Source: JBEHWX01 sp048498995
GTDB lineage: Bacteria; Bacteroidota; Ignavibacteria; OLB7
DNA length: 64,000 nucleotides
Assembly: GCA_048498995.1 (NCBI GenBank)
Contig: JBEHWX010000001.1
Span: 62,001-126,000, forward strand
Reading direction: 5' to 3'
The notes under the pieces are model-generated. The model saw nothing but the letters and a program-made list of their open reading frames with translations, ran no database searches and had not been told where the DNA came from. Both the position numbers and the translations under genes were made by a program. This document shows, piece by piece, positions 50,642 to 60,200 of the stretch. The stretch's first letter is position 1. Every line of letters starts with the position of its first letter.

Positions 50642-50929
50642 ATGCTGGAGAAAGTCGACATCAACCAACTCATATCCGGGGCGCTCATGCTCGGATACGC
50701 CATGGCGGGGACGTTCTTCCTCCGCTTCTGGCGCGACACGCGCGACCGGCTCTTCGCGATGTTCGCCGGCGCGTTCTATGTTCTCTGTCTGCAGCGGCTC
50801 CTGCTGGCGCTGACCACCGAGACCATGGAGAACCAGATCTACCTCTACGTGCTCCGCTTTCTGGCCTTCCTCCTGATCCTCTGGGCGATCATCGACAAGA
50901 ACCGCGCGCCGAGCACGAAGAAGGGATGA
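50642..50929 (+). CDS. DUF5985 small membrane protein, second copy
   Basis: The 95-residue protein is a paralogue of the gene before it. It has helices at about 10-25, 38-57 and 66-86. A charged FWRDTRDRLFAMFAGAFYVLCLQRLLL segment carries the family pattern (an R-D-R-L-F-x-M-F-A-G-A-F-x-L stretch before the second helix). The 79-base gap to the preceding gene holds a GCCCGA/TCGGGC hairpin that could modulate expression. It may form a hetero-oligomer with the first copy. Confidence 0.75.
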   Translation: MLEKVDINQLISGALMLGYAMAGTFFLRFWRDTRDRLFAMFAGAFYVLCLQRLLLALTTETMENQIYLYVLRFLAFLLILWAIIDKNRAPSTKKG

Positions 50930-51047
50930 TCCGGCCCCGGCCGCTCCGGACACGCGCGGTCGAGTTCCGATTCCCCGACGCCCACCGGCCCTGGGACCGG
51001 CCCCCCCTCGCCTCCGCGTGAGGCTCCGGCATCCTCTCCACGAACGA

Positions 51048-52148
51048 TCATCCGCGAACGAAGAAGCTTCTCCGCGCCCCGCGCTCCGGCCGGGGCCAGA
51101 GTCCGGGCGAGCCGGAGGAGGTCCGATCCTCCCAGAACGCGTCCGGCACCATCGTCCACTCGGCAAGCGCCGTCACCACTCCCTCGTAGTTCGTTCTCCA
51201 GTCGATGAAATCCTTCCAGGCCGCGTCGCGATCCTCGCGCAGCGGAACCCCGGCGCCGGCCATGGCGTCGAAGGCGCGGTCGAACTGCTCGCGCGGAAGC
51301 AGCGGCGGACGATCGGGATCCGGGTCGGCGTCGAACGGAATGCGGAGGTGAACCGCGATGCGGCGGAGCGCGGAGCTGCCGGTGCGGAGCATCAGCTCGG
51401 CCGACGAGGTGGCCTCGATCGCCAGCGTGCTGGAGACGAGCGCGGCGGCGTCGAGCACCGCGCCGGCGGCCGCCACCCAGGAGCGCGCCGGGTGATGCGA
51501 CCGGAAGAAGATCAACGCGCCGAGCGAGGTGTGGCTCTCCTCGATCTCCACGAACCAGAGCTCCCAGGAGCGCCACAGCTCCTCCAGGTGATCGAGCCGG
51601 CCGAGCAGGTGAAGACGCTCGATCATCTCCACGGCGCTCGGCGGGGAGCCGGCGCGCGTCTCCAGCAGCGTCACCATCGCCTCGCGCTTGGAGAAGGCGG
51701 CATACATCGACGGCAGGTAGGCGATCTGCACGGCCACCATCACCAGGCCGATCACCGCCTCGGAGAAGACCACGATCGCCATGGCGATCCCCTCGGGACG
51801 CTCGCTGCCGAGCGTGAGGAGGGAGGAGCCGCTCATCGCCAGCGCGTGCACCACCGGACGGAGCCCCATCGCCCAGTAGATGCCGCCGTAGCCGACCAGG
51901 ATCAGCGCCAGGAAGAAGATCGGGAGGATCAGGAGGGTGGCCGGAGCGTAGATCGCCATGATCCGATCCCGCGTTCCGTAGCCGTCGACGCCGGCAAGGC
52001 GAAGGCGGAACAGGACGCGGGTGATCGCGAAGACGAGCCGGGTGAGGAGCACCCGCTCACCCCGCGGGAGCACGAACGTTCGCAACGAGGCACCGACCGT
52101 TGCCAGAACCAGCAGAAACCCGAGCGCGCCGACGGCGACGTGGAGCAT
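51048..52148 (-). CDS. Two-pore-helix ion-channel-like membrane protein with atypical filter
   Basis: The 366-residue protein has an N-terminal helix (2-24), then an outer helix (about 67-93, YAPATLLILPIFFLALILVGYG). A pore-loop-like segment follows (VVHALAMSGSSLLTLGSERPEG, about 101-121) and an inner helix (about 122-150). This is the 2TM K+-channel layout, but the filter reads LTLGS instead of T-V-G-Y-G. The C-terminal ~200 residues are helical and cytosolic, rich in Trp/Arg, with no RCK/TrkA motif. I call it channel-like; conduction and ion selectivity are uncertain. Confidence 0.65.
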   Translation of the reverse strand: MLHVAVGALGFLLVLATVGASLRTFVLPRGERVLLTRLVFAITRVLFRLRLAGVDGYGTRDRIMAIYAPATLLILPIFFLALILVGYGGIYWAMGLRPVVHALAMSGSSLLTLGSERPEGIAMAIVVFSEAVIGLVMVAVQIAYLPSMYAAFSKREAMVTLLETRAGSPPSAVEMIERLHLLGRLDHLEELWRSWELWFVEIEESHTSLGALIFFRSHHPARSWVAAAGAVLDAAALVSSTLAIEATSSAELMLRTGSSALRRIAVHLRIPFDADPDPDRPPLLPREQFDRAFDAMAGAGVPLREDRDAAWKDFIDWRTNYEGVVTALAEWTMVPDAFWEDRTSSGSPGLWPRPERGARRSFFVRG

Positions 52149-52262
52149 GAGCGCATCTCTCCCGCGAACATGATGTGCATGAACGATCGCGGCGGCACGC
52201 GCCCGCGTTGGCCGTCGCGGGGCACAACCTACGACGCGACGACGAAACCGCCGGCGATGGCG

Positions 52263-52330
52263 GCGCGGAAGGCGATCCGGAAGGCGATCCGGAAGGCGAT
52301 CCGGAAGGCGATCCGGAAGGCGGTCCGGGA
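52263..52330. repeat. 12-bp tandem repeat GGCGATCCGGAA
   Basis: Four perfect units (52271-52318) are flanked by one partial and one degenerate unit. It lies 115-180 bases upstream of the channel-like gene start (52148, minus strand), in a gap without a credible gene. Confidence 0.9.
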
Positions 52331-52377
52331 GGAGACGTGGGAAGAACGATAATCGGGGGAGCGCCTGGGAGAAACGG

Positions 52378-52412
52378 CGACGGGCGGGGCGCTGATCGCG
52401 CCCCGCCCGTCG
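52378..52412 (-). terminator. Strong GC hairpin after the fused E1 dehydrogenase gene
   Basis: A 14-bp perfect stem, CGACGGGCGGGGCG and its complement, around CTGATCG lies 41 bases past the stop codon at 52453. On the minus strand it is followed by CCGTTTC, a weak T-tract. Confidence 0.7.
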
Positions 52413-52452
52413 TGCATCGGAGAGTGTCGTCGGCCGCCGGAGCGACCGTCGA

Positions 52453-54867
<2,415 letters not shown>

Positions 54868-55343
54868 CGTTCTCTGTTCGTTCACAGCGGGATGCTCGGT
54901 ATCGCGAAGCGTGGATTGCGTGCGACGCGGGGAATGATTCTGGTCGCCGGAATGAAGGAATCGTAAATCTAGGAGTTCTCGGCCTAACCTCCCAGGGGGG
55001 AAGCCGTGACGGTAGTTACAATCGGTTGCTCCGGGAGGAGCCCGGATCCCCCATCGGCGCGCCCCGGATGCCGCTCCCGCGGAGCATTGCCGGACCTCCC
55101 GCGGAAGCCTCGCCGGACGTTCCGCCGGACGTTCCGCCGAAGGCTCGCGGCCGGCCGGAAACGACGACGGCCGCCGGGGTGGGGCGGCCGTCGCGGGGCG
55201 TCGTCGGGAAAGCGACGCGCGGGACGCGCATCGTACGGCCGGTTCGGCCGGGACGAGAGCCGCGTGGGAGCGGACCCGTCGGGAGATCACTTGCGCCACC
55301 TGTCCAGCGGCGCGGGAGCCTTCGATCCGTGCGTGCCGGGCAT
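54868..55343. other. Intergenic region with hairpins and a short direct repeat
   Basis: No credible gene in about 475 bases. It holds a short direct repeat (CGGACGTTCCGC at about 55116 and 55128) and an 11-bp perfect inverted repeat CGACGGCCGCC/GGCGGCCGTCG at 55165-55193. The latter may terminate the leftward MarR-DoxX transcript, whose last stop is at 55344. Confidence 0.5.
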
Positions 55344-55826
55344 TCAGGCGACGGTCGGGACCGCGGCGCGGGCGCTCCGGTCGGAGGCCAGGACCCGATC
55401 GATCGAGTATGCGCCGCTCCCCTTGATCATCACCACCGCGGCCATCGCCACGGCCAGGATGTGGTACTCGAAGCCTTCGCCGGCACCCTGGCCGGTCCAG
55501 TTCATGAAGAAGCCGTTCCCGAGATGGGAGGTGAGCACCGCCACCACCATCGTCGCGGCGATGCCGAAGGCCGAGACGCGTCCCAGGAAGCCGAGCACGA
55601 GCGCGATCGAGCCGAAGAACTCGGCGATGATCGCCAGCATCCCGAAGACGGCCGGAATGCCGTGCGCGCTCGAGAAGTAGCCGAGCGTTCCCTCCACGCC
55701 GTAGCCGCCGAACCAGCCGAGGAGCTTCTGCGCCCCATGCGGGAAGATCACGATGCCGAGCGCCACGCGGATCAGGGTGGCGCCGAGGTCGTCATTGGTC
55801 TGAATGAGCTTCTTGAACGGATTCAT
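55344..55826 (-). CDS. DoxX-family membrane protein
   Basis: The 160-residue protein has four helices and the DoxX pattern: ATLIRVALGIVIFPHGAQKLLGWFGG (the conserved H-G-x-Q-K), then IPAVFGMLAIIAEFFGSIALVLGF and GIAATMVVAVLTSHLGNGFFMNW. A GGGAG precedes the ATG. It lies 87 bases downstream of a MarR regulator on the same strand. MarR-DoxX pairs are often quinone- or electrophile-stress responsive. A role in membrane redox homeostasis is inferred from family only. Confidence 0.9.
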   Translation of the reverse strand: MNPFKKLIQTNDDLGATLIRVALGIVIFPHGAQKLLGWFGGYGVEGTLGYFSSAHGIPAVFGMLAIIAEFFGSIALVLGFLGRVSAFGIAATMVVAVLTSHLGNGFFMNWTGQGAGEGFEYHILAVAMAAVVMIKGSGAYSIDRVLASDRSARAAVPTVA

Positions 55827-55913
55827 GGACGTACTCCCGATTGAAATTGTCTGAATGATGTGATTCGATGATTGATTATCTATCGTTGCAACAGATATTT
55901 GGGCAAAAAAAGA

Positions 55914-56396
55914 TCACGGCTCGTGTCCTCCCCTGACCTTGGCCAGCAGGTCGATCAGCATCCGCTGCTCCCCGGCGTCGAGCATTGCCAGCGAGCGCTC
56001 GTCGGCGTCGTTCATCGCCGGGTCCAGTCCGGCCAGCAGCTCGAGTCCGGCATCGGTGATCTCGCAGAAGACCTGCCGCCGGTCCTCCTTGCAGCGCCGG
56101 CGCGCCACCAGCCCCTTCGTCTCCAGCCGGTCGATCAGCCGGGTGAGCCCCGGCGTCTGCTCGATCATCCGCTCGCCGATCGACATCGTCGGCAGCCCTC
56201 CCTTGCCGGCGCCGCGCAGGATCCGGAGGACGTTGTACTGCTGCATCGTGATGCCTCGCGGCTCCACGATCCGGCCGAAGAACCGGTTGATCACATCTCC
56301 GGTCTTCATCAGTGCTATCACCCCCTCCTCGGAGAGGGAGGTGAACGGTCTGCTCTGCTGGAGCTCCCGCTGGAGAGGAGAATGCTGTTCGCTCAT
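55914..56396 (-). CDS. MarR-family transcriptional regulator
   Basis: The ATG at 56396 (160 residues) starts MSEQHSPLQREL. The winged helix (about 50-125) carries GITMQQYNVLRILRGAG, SIGERMIEQTPGLTRLIDRLETKGLVARRRC and EDRRQVFCEITDAG. The dimerisation helices at both ends are typical of MarR. The DRR wing motif is complete. It is followed by DoxX on the same strand. Two palindromes occupy the promoter immediately upstream, so negative autoregulation is very likely. One Cys (RRRCKEDRR) sits in the wing and may sense electrophiles. Confidence 0.9.
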   Translation of the reverse strand: MSEQHSPLQRELQQSRPFTSLSEEGVIALMKTGDVINRFFGRIVEPRGITMQQYNVLRILRGAGKGGLPTMSIGERMIEQTPGLTRLIDRLETKGLVARRRCKEDRRQVFCEITDAGLELLAGLDPAMNDADERSLAMLDAGEQRMLIDLLAKVRGGHEP

Positions 56397-56404
56397 GGAT
56401 TGCA

Positions 56405-56432
56405 ATTTACATGTAAATAGTTGACGTGTCAA
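56405..56432. promoter_or_regulatory. Paired MarR operators covering the promoter
   Basis: A 14-bp perfect palindrome ATTTACATGTAAAT (56405-56418) and TTGAC-GT-GTCAA (56421-56432) lie 9-36 bases before the MarR start. On the minus strand the outer site provides TTGACA (-35) and, 17 bases later, the inner one provides TAAATT (-10), seven bases before the ATG. The arrangement predicts a leaderless, autorepressed transcript. Confidence 0.7.
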
Positions 56433-56666
56433 GTATCTCGCTAGTGCGATTCATGTTCCGATCTGGCGCGGTCGGTCATGACGTGCTAACCTCCATCGGG
56501 CGCGGGACGTTGAGTCGGGACGGGTATCGTCCGAAGCCGGGAGATCCGCGCGCGTGGCACGCTCCCTGCTCTGGCGATTCCATCGTAGATTCCGCGCTCC
56601 CGATCCGGTGTGTCCAAGGCCGGCTCGGCATGCTCCATTCCTTCAATTCCAGCACCGACGGATACG

Positions 56667-58571
56667 ATGATGATGAAAACGACGACGCTCTGCGCTCTAC
56701 TCTTCCTGGCGGCCCCGCTTCTCCGGGCGCAGGAGCCGGTCCGGATAGATTTCCGGATCTCCCCGACCCTCGACACGGCCCGGATCAGCCCCTACATCTA
56801 CGGGAGCAACGGCCAGTCGGATGACCGGGAGGAGAACATCACCGCGCGCCGCGCCGGCGGGAACCGGTGGACCGGCTACAACTGGGAGAACAACGCCTCC
56901 AACGCCGGAAGCGATTACCAGCAGCACAGCGACGACTACCTCTCACAGGATCTCCCCGCGGCCGTGCAGGATGTGCCGGGGATCGTCGCCACGTCGTTCC
57001 ACGACTCCTCGCTGGCGATCGGCGCCTATTCGCTGATCACGCTGCCGGCGGCCGGCTACGTGGCGCGCGACAAGAACGGAACGGTGAGCGAGGGGGAGAC
57101 CGCTCCCTCGGCGCGCTGGTCGAAGGTGGTTTTCGCCAAGGGAAGCCCCTTCACCACGACCCCCGACCTCTCCGATGGGAATGTCTACGTCGACGAGGAG
57201 GTGAATCTGCTGGTCTCGCGCTACGGCCTCGGCTCGACCCCGACCGGCGTGAAGGGATATTCGATCGACAACGAGCCGGCGCTCTGGCCCGAGACGCATC
57301 CGCGGATCCATCCCGGCAAGACCACGGTGGCCGAGGTGATCGAGCGGGGGATCGCGCTCTCGCGGGGAGTGAAGGGGGTGGACCCGACGGCGGAGATGTT
57401 CGGCCCGGCCTCCTACGGCTTCACCGAGTTCTACAACATGCAGGACGCTCCGGACTGGAACAGCTACAAGAGCTACGGCACCTTCATCAACGCCTATCTG
57501 GACGGCATGAAGAAAGGGGAGCAGGCCGCCGGGATGCGCCTGCTCGACGTGCTGGATATCCACTGGTATCCGGAGGCGCGTGGCCGGGACGCCTCGGGGA
57601 ACATGGAGCGGATCGCCCTCAGCGAGAAAGGGGATTCCGGCGTGGCCGCGGCGCGGATGCAGGCGCCTCGCTCGCTCTGGGATTCCAGCTACACCGAGGA
57701 TAGCTGGATCGGCCAGTGGTTCAGCCCGATCGCGCTTCTGCCGGCGATGAACGCCTCGATCGCCATGTACTATCCGGGCACGAAGCTGGCGCTCACCGAG
57801 TTCAATTACGGCGGCACCATGCACATCTCCGGCGGCATCGCCCTGGCCGACGTGCTCGGGATCTTCGGCCGCTACGGCGTCTACCTGGCCACCCACTGGG
57901 GTCCGCTCGACGGCTACATCTCCTCGGCCTACAAGCTCTTCCGCAACTACGACGGCGCCAGGGGAGCCTTCGGCGACCTGAGCGTCCGCGCCACTACCGG
58001 CGACGTGGCCACGAGCTCGATCTACGCCTCGCGCGACACGAAGCGGGAGGGGATGCTCCACGTGGTGATCCTGAACAAGAGCTTTTCCCGGCCGATCGCG
58101 GGGCAGATCGTGATCGACGGGAACGATCGGTACGACGTGGTCGATGCCTGGGGCTTCGACGCCTCCTCGCAGGCGCTGCGCCGGATGAGCCCGATCGCCT
58201 CGGCCTCCGGGAGCACGCTTCCGTACACCATCCAGCCGCTGACGGCGGTGCACCTGGTGCTCCGCAGAAGCGGCTCCAGCGGCGTGGCCGATGCCGAGGA
58301 TGCATCCGCTCCGACGCTGGCCCTGGCGGTGAGGCCGAACCCGATGTCGGGGAGCTCGGTCGTCAGTTTCACCCTTCCGACGGCCGCGCATGTCGAGCTC
58401 GAGCTGGTGGACATGCGGGGGAGTCGCGCCCTGACGCTGGCCGGCGGCGAGTACGCCGGGGGCGAGCACTCGGTCGCGATCGGATCCGGCGAGCTGGCGG
58501 CGGGCGTCTACCGTCTGCTGCTGACGGCCGGCGAGCGCCGCGTCTCGATTCCGGTGACGATCCTTCGTTGA
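56667..58571 (+). CDS. GH44-like endo-glucanase/xyloglucanase with T9SS tail
   Basis: The first of three consecutive ATG codons (56667) gives 634 residues. A signal peptide (TTTLCALLFLAAPLLRAQ) is followed by the GH44 barrel: YIYGSNGQSDD, RRAGGNRWTGYNWENNASNAG, GYSIDNEPALWPETHP (acid/base Glu about 203), LDIHWYPEARG and KLALTEFNYGG (nucleophile Glu about 378). A beta-sandwich part and a type A T9SS tail (VRPNPMSGSSVVSFTL...GVYRLLLTAG) complete it. GH44 enzymes cleave beta-1,4-glucans such as cellulose, xyloglucan or mixed-linkage glucan. The product is extracellular or cell-surface attached. It is a single gene. Confidence 0.9.
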   Translation: MMMKTTTLCALLFLAAPLLRAQEPVRIDFRISPTLDTARISPYIYGSNGQSDDREENITARRAGGNRWTGYNWENNASNAGSDYQQHSDDYLSQDLPAAVQDVPGIVATSFHDSSLAIGAYSLITLPAAGYVARDKNGTVSEGETAPSARWSKVVFAKGSPFTTTPDLSDGNVYVDEEVNLLVSRYGLGSTPTGVKGYSIDNEPALWPETHPRIHPGKTTVAEVIERGIALSRGVKGVDPTAEMFGPASYGFTEFYNMQDAPDWNSYKSYGTFINAYLDGMKKGEQAAGMRLLDVLDIHWYPEARGRDASGNMERIALSEKGDSGVAAARMQAPRSLWDSSYTEDSWIGQWFSPIALLPAMNASIAMYYPGTKLALTEFNYGGTMHISGGIALADVLGIFGRYGVYLATHWGPLDGYISSAYKLFRNYDGARGAFGDLSVRATTGDVATSSIYASRDTKREGMLHVVILNKSFSRPIAGQIVIDGNDRYDVVDAWGFDASSQALRRMSPIASASGSTLPYTIQPLTAVHLVLRRSGSSGVADAEDASAPTLALAVRPNPMSGSSVVSFTLPTAAHVELELVDMRGSRALTLAGGEYAGGEHSVAIGSGELAAGVYRLLLTAGERRVSIPVTILR

Positions 58572-58587
58572 TGGCGGGGGAATGAAA

Positions 58588-58626
58588 ACGGGCATCCACC
58601 GCTTCGAGGGAAGTGGGGATGCCCGT
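58588..58626 (+). terminator. Hairpin after the GH44-like gene
   Basis: ACGGGCATCC and GGATGCCCGT arms enclose a 19-base loop, 17 bases after the stop codon. No T-run follows, so termination may be incomplete. Confidence 0.5.
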
Positions 58627-58718
58627 GTACGATCGTATCGCCATGTCCGGCCACGTAGCCGTTAAGGAGCGTCCCGCCGCCGCTCGGGAAGCCGAGGCGC
58701 CGCGGTGGTACTTGCCGC

Positions 58719-58750
58719 TTGCGGCATGTGCGTCGCATGGCGTATGTTTG
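58719..58750 (+). promoter_or_regulatory. Bacteroidota-type promoter in front of a candidate small RNA
   Basis: TATGTTTG (58743-58750) matches the TAnnTTTG -7 consensus exactly, and a TTG lies 21 bases upstream (58719-58721). Transcription would start near 58756, at the beginning of the structured element that follows. Confidence 0.6.
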
Positions 58751-58755
58751 CACGC

Positions 58756-58832
58756 GCACGTAAAGGTTCCTCCCCAATGACAAGAGATCTGAGATCTCTC
58801 CCGAAAGGGTAGTTGGGGAGGTCGCTTTTTTA
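58756..58832 (+). ncRNA. Candidate ~75-nt structured small RNA with intrinsic terminator and mini-ORF
   Basis: The predicted transcript folds as a three-way junction. P1 pairs CCTCCCCAA (58769-58777) with TTGGGGAGG (58813-58821). P2 pairs AGAGATC with GATCTCT around TGA (58783-58799). P3 is CCC-GAAA-GGG (58800-58809), a GNRA-type tetraloop. Six T follow at 58826-58831. Inside P1 a complete frame ATG...TAG (58777-58812) encodes MTRDLRSLPKG. No + strand gene follows, so this is not an ordinary attenuator. It matches no RNA family I know. A simple terminator of read-through from the GH44 gene is the alternative. Confidence 0.45.
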
Positions 58833-58845
58833 TCCCGGCGGGTAG

Positions 58846-59532
58846 CTAGTAGCAGTAGTGGGTGCCGTCTCTAAAGATGTCGAACTCGCTCGACAGGTTG
58901 CCGCCGATGAGATCGTACGATCTGGTATCGCCACTCTCCCATTTCCGAAACACGGCCCAGTTGTAGTAGTCCGCGACCTGTAGACCGTACAGGGATTTCG
59001 AGGCGAAATGAAGCACGCGGAAGTTCCGATGCGCGGGCGGCGGCTCGTGGCGTAACGTGGTCTTGATCGCCTTCATCACCGGGCTTTTCCCCGTGCTGGT
59101 GTTCGGGAGGTTGTCGGTGATGACGATGACCTCGGAAACCGAGGAGTCCCAGCAGTGCCGGAGAGCATGGCGAACCAGATATCCCATCATTCGCGGATGG
59201 AGCTCTTACGATTGCCGAAGCGACGGCTCCGTCTTGGCCTTCTCGATAACCAGACAGTCGACCCGGCAATGCTCCACGATCTGCGTCAGCACCTCGAAGA
59301 CGCGATCGCGCACCGCCTGCTCGTCGGTCGTGCAGTGGAAATATTCCAGGTCGATTCCGTGTTCGAGGATGTCGAATTTCAGGCTGTCCAGGCGCGGCCC
59401 GATCACGAACGGACGGCGCTTGGAGACGGCCGTCATCGTGTAGTATCGACTCCCTCTCGGGGAGAAATCCAGATTCCCCCTTTCGTCCGGGAACAGGTAG
59501 AGCGGACGTGCCGCGGCTGTACTATCGTCCAT
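58846..59532 (-). pseudogene. DUF3800-like gene interrupted by an in-frame TAA
   Basis: Two reading frames in the same phase (59532-59206 and 59190-58846) are separated only by a TAA at 59206-59208. Read through the stop, they make one ~228-residue DUF3800 protein. The N-terminal motif YLFPDERGNLDFSPRGSRYY has the family D-E-x-G-N/D catalytic-type start. VDCLVIEKAKTEPSLRQS lies just before the stop, MMGYLVRHALRHCW just after, and the C-terminal GLQVADYYNWAVFRKWESGD is also diagnostic. DUF3800 proteins are often found on mobile or defence islands and have a nuclease-like fold. It is most simply a nonsense pseudogene; a sequencing error or stop readthrough are alternatives. Confidence 0.75.
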
Positions 59533-59543
59533 TCGCTTTGCGT

Positions 59544-59571
59544 GATTGAGTATTCAATAAGATACTCAATC
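59544..59571. promoter_or_regulatory. 10-bp perfect inverted repeat upstream of the DUF3800 gene
   Basis: GATTGAGTAT and ATACTCAATC arms flank TCAATAAG, 12 bases before the start codon at 59532. This is a long AT-rich operator-like palindrome, unlike the GC-rich surroundings. No regulator gene is adjacent, so the cognate protein is missing or elsewhere. Confidence 0.6.
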
Positions 59572-59641
59572 GCAATGGATGGACGCGCGGGATTCTCCCG
59601 CCATGGGCCGACCGGTCAGATGATGATCCGAATCGCTGGGA

Positions 59642-59902
59642 TCAGAGCAGATGCTGTTTGGTGACCGTGATGATCACGTAGACCACGCCGCAGAGGGTGA
59701 CGAACGCGCCGATCGTCTTGGAGACCGCCGCCACCACTTCGATCCGCTGCGTCGGGTTCGGGGTGTCGTAGATCCAAGCGGTCACCTTCTTGTCGAGCCG
59801 GAGAAGGCTATGCACCGGCATCAGAACATAGAGCAGTCCCATCACGATGAGACTGAAACCGATGGTCATCGGGAGGTAATTCTCGAGCAGGAAGTTGTTC
59901 AT
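59642..59902 (-). CDS. Small two-helix membrane protein, unknown
   Basis: The ATG at 59902 gives 86 residues. Helix 1 is LPMTIGFSLIVMGLLYVLMPV (about 10-30) and helix 2 GAFVTLCGVVYVIITV (about 65-80). A cytosolic LLRLDKKVTAWIYDTPNPTQR loop lies between. The long upstream frame is compositionally biased and lacks support. No family recognised; the charged loop and TPNP motif are reminiscent of small conserved membrane proteins. It is single and on the minus strand. Confidence 0.6.
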   Translation of the reverse strand: MNNFLLENYLPMTIGFSLIVMGLLYVLMPVHSLLRLDKKVTAWIYDTPNPTQRIEVVAAVSKTIGAFVTLCGVVYVIITVTKQHLL

Positions 59903-60200
59903 TGCGCGATAACTGGTTATCGGTGTCTGTGCGGGGCCGGGACGCAACGGAACATGTCCGCGCGCACGGGAGCACAATGTTTTGGAGGAGACGCTTCGGG
60001 CGTCGGAGGTATCGGTGCTGGGCGGATCGACACGGCCATGGGGAGCCAATCCGCAGGGACACATAATTTGCGGCGCGCCCACCGTCGGGTCAAGTCCTTT
60101 TCTTTCCGGCGCGGATCGTTCGCGCCATCGTTGGCTCCCGAGCCGTGCACGCGGACGCCGGACGCAAATGCGGCGGTTTCTTCCCCGAATCACTGATATC

